This document shows, piece by piece, positions 13,201 through 23,334 of a stretch of DNA of 64,000 bases. The translations under genes and the position numbers were made by a program. The stretch spans positions 13,143,471 to 13,207,470 of the forward strand of contig NC_089319.1 in the NCBI RefSeq assembly GCF_036669915.1, given 5' to 3'. The DNA comes from Pocillopora verrucosa (lineage: Eukaryota; Cnidaria; Anthozoa; Scleractinia; Pocilloporidae). Under the pieces are notes generated by a model. The model did no database searches. It worked only from the letters and a program-made list of their open reading frames with translations, and was not told where the DNA came from. How positions within the stretch are numbered: position 1 is the first letter of the stretch; each line of letters starts with the position of its first letter.

Positions 13201-16200
13201 TTAAGTTACGATTTCACGGCAGATATACGCACTAGTGTAACGGCAATTTTCAATTGAGTGTCGAAAGTAATCTGCGATTGCATTGGTTTTTCTTTTCTTC
13301 GCTCTGTGACTGGTCCAGAAAACTCGCACGACTTTCTCAACCAATCAGATGCAAAACTGAAACCAATTAGGACTTGGACGCCCGCGTTTTCCCGCGCTTT
13401 AGGTAGTTTGGTTGTTTTTATTTTGAGTTCTCATTGGCTCTTTTAAAGATATGTTCCTTCCTCCCGATTGGCCGTTGTGATTACTATGTCGATTACTATG
13501 GGTTTGGCCGCGCCTGAGTAGTATTTCTATGGCAAGTGAGTGCGTTTATTGCAGTATTAATCATATCCATTTCTAGCCGTGAAAAAATATTCAACAACCG
13601 GAAAAATTTATAGGTTAACACTACATAGCTTACAATAAATCACCAAACCAAGGAACAGTGTTTTCACCTGAGCTGTTTAGTGACAGCTTGTCCTTTCAGT
13701 GAATCAACATTGAAGTTGCTAGTCCGCGCGGGAAAGATTAGAAATGCGACTACAGTAACATCACTGCCACTGGACTGAAAGAAAACAAGAAAAACCGCAC
13801 ACTCACAATAAAAAATCGGGGAATTTCATCCTTGAGAAAAAGTACCCAGAGATAGGGTCGAAGTAGTTGTTGACTCCACCTGCTACAGAAATCAAGTGAT
13901 TTATTTATTACTGTAAGATCGCTATGAGTAATAATCTCACATCTATCTAGCTGACGCATTCCTTTTGATAAGAACAAGCTTCACAATTCTAGGAAGTTAT
14001 CAAATCTACAAATACACCTGTTTTTGCTTTGAAGTTGGGTAATTGTCTCAAAAATATACAAATAAATCAGCATTCATCATTTTTTCATGTACATCATGAA
14101 CAACCTACCTTTTTCTTCAATTTTTAATTTCATACTAATTTATCTCTAGTTAGAGGTACACTGTTGATACAATAATTTTTATCTCCTCTAAAAACATGAG
14201 AATATCATCATCAATATTGTTGTTCTTATCAATGTCATGCAACAGTATCGGGGCAAAAATACCTTTAACAGGTGATTAAGCCTGGCTAATGCTTCAATGT
14301 ACAAGTCAGCTCCTTTGTTGAAGTACTCGTACCTTTTTGAATAGATACAGACAGCATATATCACAGGGTTTCTCTTGACCGTATGTAATATTCAAACTGG
14401 AACTCCCAAAATATAATTTCAACATGTAATTCTCATCTATACATTTCCTTGTCAGTCAGTTAGGAGAATTTAGTTTTGGATTTGGTTAAGGATAACACTC
14501 TGTGGCTGATGGTTTTGGTTCATTCCCATCACCTGCTTGTTGAATATTATATTACAACAGTGTGGAGAAATTTAATACTGATCACATCTGAGAGTTAGGA
14601 AGTGGTTGATGAATGATGGCCTACCTCCCAGCACTGAAGAAGAACAATGTCTTGTCCATATCAAAATCCAGATGTCTGAAAATGAATGTTATTTGAAAAA
14701 GTTGAGGTGTTAAGCTAAAAACCACACTAAAGCAGGTAATGAACAAAAAGGTTAAACTGAGATGTCAATGTTACATACCCATGAAAATGACCTCGCACAA
14801 AGTTACAAATCTTCTCTTTGGAAATGGCATGAAGATTTTGGAACTCATGTAGAGCTCTAAAAAAAGTTGAAACAAATAATAAAAAATGTTAAAAAATCTG
14901 GTTTCCTTTTTCAAGTAAATAAAATCTAGAAACAAGTTTAATAACCAAAAGATGGATTTTAATGCAGTATCTTTCACATAACTAGTAATTTTTTACTTGT
15001 ACTGTTGTACACTGTCCATACTATGTGTTCTAAATAAAATTCCAGTGACAAAATCTGTCAAAACTATGGCTAATCAATATTAACCCTTTCATTCCTACCC
15101 AAGTTGACTGTGGGGAGGAAAAGTGTTGCTGTAACTTTTGAGTTTGATGCTAAAATATTTTAGTAATTAACATTCACACATGGTCACCATCTTTCACAGC
15201 AATTTTACATGTCATTTTCATTTTCCTTAGATTTAGAGAACGACATTTAAGGTTTTTCTTAAAGAGTTGAATTGTAGCTTCTGGTGATTTTGTGTTCCAT
15301 TTAACAACATAGTTAACAATTGGTTCATTTGTCAGCGTGCATTCATCAAGATATGAAGCAGGCGGGAAGTTTGGAGAGCACAAAAGATGCATAAGAGTTG
15401 CTCAAGGCATAGCCAAGAGCAACTCTAGCTTCTTGAGTGCTCTTCAAACTTCCCAAGTGCTTCATATCTCAATGAATGTACAGCTGATGTATGAACCAAT
15501 TGTTTTATAACATTTTCAACCAGATAGAAAATTTTTTTTTCTCGTGGGATTTGTTTGCTGACCTCATGAGTGTGCACAATAGGAATATGAAGCATGCTTG
15601 CGTAATTGAATTTGATTACATAAATTTACTAGCTATGTTATAATCATATTTAATCAGGTACTTTAAAAAGATCTAATATTCATTTTGAGGTCAATTACTT
15701 TTAATTAATACATAACTCCATAAATGTCTGCTTTCTTATGAAAAAGAGAGAAAACAAAGATTTTTAAATAAATACACCTTGGATGAATCACAAAATAGAG
15801 GTGCAGAATGAAGAACAAAAAGAAAATACTTACGTGTATTTGATAACATTTAGACCATTGGGTAGAACAATTTCTGAAAAAAGAAAAAAATTGTATCAAA
15901 ATGTATCCTTATTGAACTATATTGAACTTTTATCACCAAAAAAATTTAAATGTTATCAAGCAAGAAAACACATCTCTGAAAATAACTAGATAAGGTTTAT
16001 CTTTTCCATTACATCCATTCAATTTGATGCAGAAATTAAGCAACAAAATGCCACTTTCACTAACAGATAGTAAAAGCTTGAGGCTCTAGTCAAATTTCTC
16101 TAGTGACAGCCATAAAAATGTGGCCACATGACTTACCAGCTCTTCTTTTAAGTAAATGCTCTGCTTCATCTGCTGTGATGTGTGACACAGTAGTGAATAC

Positions 16201-19200
16201 ATGGGCATTGTTTGCAGCTGCTCGCTCAAGGCAGTAACGATGATAAATCTTGCGATCTCCAGCTTCCTGAAATCAGGATGAAGAGACAACCTATCAGGTC
16301 ACTGCTGCAGAGCTTTAAATTTGAAATAAAAATCAAAAGGCTAGTACAAGGAAGGAAGGAAGGAAAGCAAAGAGACCCAAACATAGGTTTTACTCAATAA
16401 TGAAATACATTCTCTACTAACCTTATCAACATCAAACTGATGAACACAATCAGCAAAAATGAAAAGGAAAAACATATTTAGGATAGTTTCAAGCAAGTCA
16501 CATAAAGATTTCTTTGGTTTACAACACAGAGCAACCTTTGGCAATAGATTTGAAACTCTACAGCTAAAAAATGTGATGATATTAAGTGAAATGAGAAATT
16601 CAGCCGATAGATGACTTGTGCTCAACTGTGTAGAATAATTGTGAGCTTTTCAATGTATGTGGATCATGACAAGTTCTTCTCAGGTGATGATGTCAGCTGG
16701 TTATAATCACCTAAGAGGAACTTGTCGTGATCAATATGCCAATATGCAGTTAATTGTGAAAACTGACACTTCAATGCTGGTTTTCAACAGCTGTATTGAT
16801 TACATTTGCACACTTCACAGCAAAAGCATTATATTTCAAGAGGTGAAAAGTAAGAACCTGAGTTCATCATCCAATGATGACTATAAGCAAGCACTTATGA
16901 TGTTTTGAGGCATATTGGAAGTGACTTCATCAAGCTAAGCAATACACTTCTACCATTTCTGTTGCTGACAATCAGGCATGTTGATTATATTGTACCATAC
17001 ATTTATCTAAAAGCATTATCCAAGTTTTTACAATTTTTGATACCCTATGCTCACAGAACACTGAACATTCTATTACTAAAAGTAGTTACCAATAAGTTAA
17101 CAAATCACAGAGTAAAAACTTGGTTGACTTACCCTATCTAAATTATTATAGAAGTCCACATTGGCTGCACAAAGGTAACGGCCCAACAGTGTTGCATGTG
17201 TTGTGAAAATTGTTGCCACAGCTACATTTGTCATGCGCAGGAGAACCAATCCCACCCCAGCCTGCCACTCATGGAAATGTGCAGCTATAGGCAGGTCAGG
17301 TTCACATCTAGTACGAAACTGAGAACAAAAACATTACTGCATCAATTTATTGACCATTCATAATTAAACTACAATAATACTACAATAATACTACCGTAAT
17401 AATAATACTACAATAATACTACCGTAAAATTCAGCAATCAAACAGATTCCATGTGTCTGCACCCATATATTAATTTAATAGATCACAGATGATGTCAAAA
17501 TATGGTAAGAACAGGACAATTGCACACAAGGTACAGATGAGTGTGTCACTGATGTTCTTAACACATTTTGACATTCCTGATCTTTTACTGTACAGACCCA
17601 TGGCCACATGAAATCTATTTGTTTTATATAACCAAAAAGCAAAAATTTCTAAATAGTGATGTCATTTATACCTATTTCCTTTAATAGGTTACGTGTAAGA
17701 ACCAATCAAAATCTGTTTCTAATTAAAAAAGCACACCAATTTTATCCCCCTTTCCCTTAATCAAACCCCTTTCCCTCAACAATTTTCCCCTTTGTGTTCT
17801 GTTTGTCTCCCATTCCTTGTTTGTCTAAAGAAGAATCTTTAAATTTATAAAGCCATAGGCACTTATGCTCCAACATTACTGCACCTCTCCAATAAACTGT
17901 GCAACTAGGAATCCCAACACAACAGCATCATTAGACTCTGTGTCAAGGTCAGGGATACCAATGTGAGTTTTCTTCCAAAAGTCATTCTTCATTTGACCCA
18001 GCTTGTGGTAAATTGAGCCAATGTTGAAAAGAACCACCTAAACATTAATATTGTAAACAGTATAACTATTGAATGCAAATTTTATGACTTCCATAACTTG
18101 TAATTGTATTGATAACTAAGAGAAATCTCTTCTTTTTTCTGGGAATTTGTGTTTTGAGAGAAAGAGAGAGAGAAGCATTCAATTTTTCATATTTATCAAC
18201 ATTTTCAATGAAACTTGAAGTCCATAATTATCACTGATAGCTGTTCAAAAAACCATGTACGTTATTTTAATCAAGTAAAAGATTTCATGATATGTTCACT
18301 TTGACAAACAAATAACTATTCATCTATTCACCTTGGGATATCCATCAATCAACCATCTTCCAAAATGAGTCTGCATGAAAAATGACAAAAACATGAACAC
18401 TCCAATTTTATAATTGCTAAATGAAGTTATTTGGAGAGATATGGTACTGTCGCGACACAAGGTCTAGGTTGAAGACTTTGGTAGGTCATTGTGCTGTGTT
18501 CTTGGGCAAGACATTTCACTCTTACAAGCCTTGTTCCACCCATTAGTGTACAGGGTACTAGCAAACTGCTTGGGAAGCCTGATGAAATTCTGGGGGGAAG
18601 GAACCAGTGATACACTGGGAATTCCCATCTAGGGGATGTAGCAATACTCCTAGTGGTTTTGTGCCAAAGAAACTACAATGAACTCTCACAAATTTCTGCA
18701 AATGGCCAGCATATGATGCACCTGTTCAAATTTTTTTCAATTTTAAATTCATCTTTAGGCTTGTAAAGGACTTCCTAAGAGCATTCTAGCAAAGAGAGAC
18801 AGGTAGAAATACATTGTTCTGTCCATCTGGACAAGGCTGATGAGGTCCCATGTCAAATGATGTGACCTGACTTTACAGTGCCGTGCAACAATTTAGAAAA
18901 GTAAACCCAGATTTGTTAAAATCCAACACAATTAATGACTCAGTTAATAACCATTCACTTAGTTTTTTCTTTTGGTATAAGTAATAAATGTCTCATACCT
19001 CTACACCACTGTCTCTCATGGCCTGAATAGCACCTTTAATGGCAGGGTCTTCAGGTTCCACCATTTCGACCTCAGTCTTGCACTGCAGATCATTATAAAT
19101 TCCTATCAAGCAATACTTGTTTCCTAGTACATCAACTGCGGCAGGTGCCTTAGATCTGATCACAGTGTAGATCCCACCAACTAAATTCAAACACAAAAAG

Positions 19201-20908
19201 CCATATATAATTTTTTTGCATTGTACAAAATATATGCCGTCATAGTAGCATAAGGCCCTTTAAAAATTTGTTGTAGAGAAATTTCAACAACATTCTTACA
19301 AGATGAAACTCCTAAATGAAAGGGACAGGAATGAAATTCCAATATAGTTGGCTGCGAAGGCATTGCTCAGCTTGTAGTAAAGAAAATAAATAAAAAAACC
19401 ATGATTTAGCTGGCTTTGTGATAGGTCTCTATCCAATAAAAAGGAAGCTAATAACCTTATTACAATTGCCATAAATCATTTTGCCTCCTACCAGCTGTCT
19501 GCTGTTTCCAGATGGTGTGTTTGAAATGAACAAGGATCAGATGGCAACCAGATTTGCCTCTTTGAGAAATTTCATCAAAAATCCAAACTTTTTTACAGCA
19601 ACTACCCACCCAACCAAGATCAATTTCCCAGGACATCAAACAGGTGCCAAATTAGCTCAGAGCTACTTTGGTGTTATGAATATCTCACATGTAAAGAGAG
19701 ATCAGTGTGGTAAGTATGTTCTATTTGTCACCCTTCTCAAAGGGATACCGACTATACTCATCCCTGATATCTACTGTTCTCCTTTTCAGGAGGTAGCCAG
19801 TAAAATTTAACAACTGTAGCATTTTTTATTACCACCAAAATTACTTAAAATTCTTGAGAATTTAACAGGTGCAAGGATTATTTGGAAAGAAAAAAGGGGG
19901 GACACTGAGTTTTATCAACTTTTTCCTCAAACCATAATTTCCCAAGCAGCAAACTTGCCTCACCTGCATCTACATTTGCATGTATGTTGTGCCAAGTTTA
20001 TTGTCATGCACAATTTAAGAAAACAATGCAAAAAATGCTAACCATTAAGAAAATAATTAAAATTATGATAATAAGTTCCTTTCAGTAAATGATGAAGAAA
20101 GAGTCAGACGTAATTCATGAGATTAATTTATAGCATCAATTTTTCACGATGTTCAAAACAATAGCACCAGTTTCTTAACTACAAGGATACTCCCTAGTGT
20201 CATTCGATCATTAGAAATTAAACAGTCACGCACCTAAAAATAAACAAATTCTGACGTCGACAAACAAGAACATCAGCTGATCGAATTGGCTGCGCTTTCG
20301 AGCCTTTCGTGGCAATCGGGGAAAGAGACTGTCAATGGTAGCAAAGAAAAAAGGAGGGATTTACTACTTTAATTAAAACAATAATGAAACCAATCGAGGT
20401 CAAAGTAGGAATGTCTGTGCTAAGCTCGCTCCGTCTGTAAGCAGCCTCTGAAAACAGTCAGATTTCTGACGACTTGGAAATTACAACAATCACTAGCAAA
20501 CATCACAGATAGTCAGTGCATGAAAGATGACAATGCTTTGCAAGGGGATGCAAAATATTAACGTTACTTATTAACTTTAGTTCTGGACCAAGTCAAACAG
20601 AGCAGGGGGTGGGAAGCAATTAGCATCCCTGCCGCCTTGAAAAAGTGAATATGTAACAAGCATACGTGAGACTTACCTTTGTTGGCAACCTCCCACGACA
20701 CTTCAAAGGTAAAATAGTGAGGCTCCTGATTCGGAACACCATCCCAAGGGCGCACTACGATGTCTGACGCCGTACTTAACGTCCTCTCCATACTGCGCTC
20801 ACAACCAACGCCGATATTACTCACAGGTATTCCCGCTGGCTCTAAGGATTGTATACCTGATCTAATTGTTTCCATGTCACCATCGGTCTGATCCCTTCGA
20901 CTCCTCAT
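7218..20908 (-). CDS. GYS1: Glycogen [starch] synthase (GT3 family), 20 exons
   Basis: Catalyses transfer of glucose from UDP-glucose to glycogen in the cytosol. Exons: 20677..20908, 18999..19180, 18332..18370, 17885..18037, 17133..17318, 16422..16436, 16137..16266, 15834..15873, 14779..14856, 14625..14675, 14263..14332, 13668..13774, 12891..12950, 12408..12486, 11187..11300, 10765..10891, 10073..10230, 9094..9195, 8492..8572, 7218..7337. All junctions are GT-AG and phases close, giving 2124 nt and 707 residues (vertebrate isoforms about 703-737). Visible hallmarks are the NKVGGIYTV donor-binding loop, [22 protein letters not shown] with the catalytic glutamates, and the Arg-rich [14 protein letters not shown] element that binds glucose-6-phosphate. 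RTLSTAS near the N-terminus matches phosphosites 2/2a. Start choice is uncertain: in-frame ATGs lie at 21028, 20908, 20875 and 20791. The C-terminal tail is short and acidic after a GSK3-type serine ladder. Symbol by family; GYS1 versus GYS2 is not decidable. Confidence 0.95.
10952..11010 (+). repeat. G-rich tract with repeated GGGGA units in a glycogen synthase intron
   Basis: About 60 bp of G runs separated by one to three A or T bases, for example GGGGAGGGGAGGGGAGGGGG. At least four runs of four or more G allow intramolecular G-quadruplex folding on the plus strand. In the transcript, which comes from the minus strand, it is a C-rich tract. It lies between exons 15 (ending at 11187) and 16 (starting at 10891). 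Confidence 0.7.
11611..12115 (+). repeat. tRNA-derived SINE, split by an insertion
   Basis: The left piece (11611..11657) has a tRNA A-box context, CGTAGCTCAGTTGATAGTAG. The right piece (12009..about 12115) has a perfect B-box, GGTTCGAATCC, followed by CGAAACCTGAATTTTTTCAG and a non-tRNA tail. Removing 11658..11999 together with one copy of the duplicated TAGTATCTG restores a continuous tRNA-like head with a near-complementary GGCTTCG/CGAAACC acceptor stem. The element lies in the intron between exons 14 and 15 of glycogen synthase, in antisense orientation to that gene. Confidence 0.7.
11658..11999. mobile_element. 342-bp foldback insertion inside the SINE, flanked by a 9-bp duplication
   Basis: TAGTATCTG occurs at 11649..11657 and again at 12000..12008, flanking the insert exactly. 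Inside, ATGGAGCTACGCTATTGG is mirrored by GATAGCGTAGCTCCAT, and the ends carry CTTCGTCAGAGCGA and TCGCTCTGACGGAGGG in inverted orientation. It also contains the CGAGCGTT-type motif shared with 5440..5569. There is no coding capacity, so it is a non-autonomous DNA element. The 8-9 bp duplication would suit a hAT-like transposase, but this is inference. Confidence 0.65.
13210..13500. repeat. Dispersed non-coding repeat (CAATTGAGTGTCG ... CGCGTTTTCCCGCGC type)
   Basis: The stretch from GCAATTTTCAATTGAGTGTC through AACCAATCAGATGCAAAACT and GCCCGCGTTTTCCCGCGC to the ATTGGC motifs resembles, from memory, a widely dispersed aquatic-animal repeat containing multiple CCAAT/ATTGG motifs. It lies in a glycogen synthase intron between exons 12 and 13. 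The assignment rests on pattern recall only. Confidence 0.4.
15315..15643 (-). repeat. Foldback MITE family A, copy 2
   Basis: Same family as 5139..5441, in inverse orientation. The palindromic part runs from AACAATTGGTTCATTTGTCA (15315) to its inverted copy near 15505. The tail ends with TTTACTAGCTATGTTATAA, which is the reverse complement of the head of copy 1. It lies between glycogen synthase exons 8 and 9. Confidence 0.75.
16661..16732. repeat. Compact hairpin in a glycogen synthase intron
   Basis: GGATCATGACAAGTTCTTCT (from 16661) is the near reverse complement of AGAGGAACTTGTCGTGATC (ending 16732). With the adjoining CAGGTGAT/ATCACCT the arms are about 27 bp and the loop about 17 bases. 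It is an isolated foldback or a decayed very short MITE. Confidence 0.65.
17375..17425. repeat. ACTACAATAAT-type microsatellite
   Basis: Imperfect repeats of AATACTACAATAATACTACC in the intron between exons 4 and 5 of glycogen synthase. Confidence 0.6.
18451..18675 (+). repeat. Dispersed repeat with CTTGGGCAAGACATTTCACTC head and CAATACTCCTAGTGG tail
   Basis: The head (TGTGTTCTTGGGCAAGACAT), the TGTACAGGGTACTAGCAAA core and the GTAGCAATACTCCTAGTGG tail match, from memory, a very common invertebrate short interspersed repeat. A partial relative sharing the GCAATACTCCTRGTGG tail lies at 24608..24712 in SAMM50. It sits in a glycogen synthase intron between exons 2 and 3. Confidence 0.5.
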
Positions 20909-22381
20909 CAGAGCTCTTTGTTTTTGCAACTTCGAGAAAAAGGAAACCAACGGGATGCTTTCCGTGCTTTCAAAGAACGAAGTAAACAAACGGAAAATCA
21001 GACGGAAGCAAGATGATGGGTCGCACATTCCATGTATTCACAGAGCATCCACGAAAAGTCTGTTTTTTTCTTAAATACGAAAAAATAGAACGCGATATTA
21101 CCTTCGCTTTCAAAGATCTATTGGAAACTGTAAAAACCTTCCCTTTTCTGTATTTTATGTTTACGCTCACATGATGTAATAACAACTGAAACGGTTCATC
21201 GATTGAATGTTGGCATGTGCGACCCTCGTGTTTAGAATGGACTTACAGACTTAAAATGTCACCCAAACGCATGTACATCAAAGTCAATTTCCGGAAGTTC
21301 CCTGAAATTTGTTATTTCTCCATCACATCAGTGGGAACCTGTTTCAACCCCTTCAATATCCTTTAAATTATTTTATGGAAAAAAGTTGCTCAAATTAAAA
21401 AAAAAGAAAAAAAACCGAAGCAACTTACTCTTAGCGCTTAGCTAAGTGGTATTTCGTCGTCTTAAAGGATAGAGCACCTATTCCAAACACGAGATTTTTT
21501 TTATCAAACGCTTTCATTTCTGACTTTAGATGGTGCTCTACATTTTTTTGGCATTATGAATTCTCCTGAGAAGGTTGATAACTTTGTGCAGCTGTCACAG
21601 GCATCTGAGGTTCAACCAGAAAGATAACCCACAGAGGTACCATAGATATTGTTTATCCTCCAACCAGACACTGTTACTTTCTCACCCATTCTTCGAACTA
21701 CGAGCAACTCATTTTGTGTGCATCAACTCCCAAAAGCGATTTTTTTAATGTTGCAAACGTTACTTTTACGCTGTTTTAAGGCTTTGTTGTGGTATAATAT
21801 GAGAAAGAAATACTTACAACACGTCCATATGGGCATCAGGCGTGTGATGCGTGCAAGGATAGCCAAGATTTTTGTTTGTTCGTTTGGAGGGTTTGTTCAA
21901 AGTTTGCGGGGAGGTTTGATATTCAGCTAAGGACAAATCGAACTGCAATCTCTTCTCGAATTTCAAATCTGTTCCCTTGAATTGATCTTTTTATAACTGA
22001 CAAGCCTCCGGGCATTCTAGGAGTTTTTTTTGTGAACTTCAATCTGCTGTAATTCAAGTCAAGTCAGATTTGCTTGTAAAGTTGATCTTTGAAACCAAGC
22101 TGCAATCAGCCCGAAATTCTTCAAACGCTTGTTTTGGGGTTTTCTCACGTTAATTAATCTCTTAGGGAGCCTATCATCCTATTTATGCTCTGCTCGATGT
22201 TTCCGAAAAATGCTCGTACTTTTCCGTATGTTCAAAAATATTAAATCCTTTCCTCAGTGATTACGGTTCATCTTATTTAGTTTATTCCATGACAAAAGGC
22301 ACGTGCTAAGTCGCGTGATAAGATATGGGTACGTGCCGATTTCCGAGCTCGTGGATCAGACATTGATCACGCTACTTCTAG

Positions 22382-22648
22382 CACAGGTGGCCCAAGCTCC
22401 AGCTGTGATATAATCATCTTGCAAAATAAGAGTCATGGCGAAATTAAGTGTTTGTATGGGAATATTTACGACCGCTCTTAGGAATAAAAAGTACGATGAA
22501 ATTCTTGATAAAAAAAAACCTCACCTTACTTCCACAGTGCATCGCTTGTTATCTGACCGCTTGCCATGTTAAAAGGAACTCATTTTAGCGAGTTATCCAT
22601 TTCTAGCTTTATTACGTACATTTGAGAAGCACCCTTGGGCCACCTGTG
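22382..22648. mobile_element. 267-bp MITE with 15-bp perfect terminal inverted repeats
   Basis: The ends are CACAGGTGGCCCAAG (22382..22396) and CTTGGGCCACCTGTG (22634..22648), exact reverse complements. TTCTAG abuts the left end (22376..22381) and recurs one base beyond the right end (22650..22655), a plausible target duplication. There is no coding capacity. TIRs containing CAGGTGGCCC suggest a hAT-like origin, as an inference. Confidence 0.7.
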
Positions 22649-23312
22649 ATTCTAGTCGCTTCATGCTGCAGAAACTATTATTTAGCTCGCGGTAGCAATG
22701 AACCAGTCGACTCTAAATATTCAACGTAAATGGACCCTAATTTCAAACGTATCGAACAACATATCACAATAACACGAAATGTTTGATCTTTACTTTTATT
22801 ACGTTCTTGATGGTTTATCGCACCAGGCAAACTCGACTTGAAACTCCTCTGGTTAATTGACTGCTCAATCTTCTGTCGGCGCCTCAAATGACTGATGTGT
22901 TCCGTAAAAAACCAGCATAATGCGTCAAAGATTTGTCGACTATTTTTACTGGCGATAAAAACCAATGTCACAATGACGGGCTCTTCCTCAGTTCAAAGGG
23001 TAGACGAACACGTAACGTTCTGTTTCGCGAAGCAGAGCCGAAAGCGCAAGGACTGCAAGAGCGCAAGCAAGAAAACAGAAAATACCACCATTCACCTTTG
23101 TTTTAGGCCTTAAAACCATCTTTTCCAACTGATTCTTTAATGAAGGTCTTATGCTAAGTCCTTTCCTATCTCCCTCGTTAACAGAAGGAAAGGCAAAACG
23201 CAAGACATCGGTTTCTGGTCACGCCTCATAGACCTTCGACCCTTGGTACGGAGATACATTTCTGCAAAGGTCGATATTTCAACAAATCCTTGATTTCTAT
23301 CATTAAATAATT

Positions 23313-23318
23313 TTTATT
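23313..23318 (-). terminator. Candidate poly(A) signal of SAMM50
   Basis: AATAAA on the minus strand, 17 bases below the SAMM50 stop codon at 23335..23337. It would imply a very short 3' UTR. Confidence 0.4.
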
Positions 23319-23334
23319 GTGAGCGAAGATGGTG

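Larger units (their letters stand above)
20909..23334. other. Intergenic interval between glycogen synthase 5' end and SAMM50 3' end
   Basis: No conserved exon was recognised. It should contain the glycogen synthase promoter and 5' UTR (just right of 20908) and the SAMM50 3' end. The frame upstream of the chosen glycogen synthase ATG stays open to 21028. A terminal-inverted-repeat element sits at 22382..22648. Confidence 0.55.

Noticed and set aside
19481..19810. 109-codon plus-strand frame within glycogen synthase intron 1
   Set aside because: No family resemblance that I could support, no splice context and no neighbours in that orientation; treated as chance or an unrecognised repeat.
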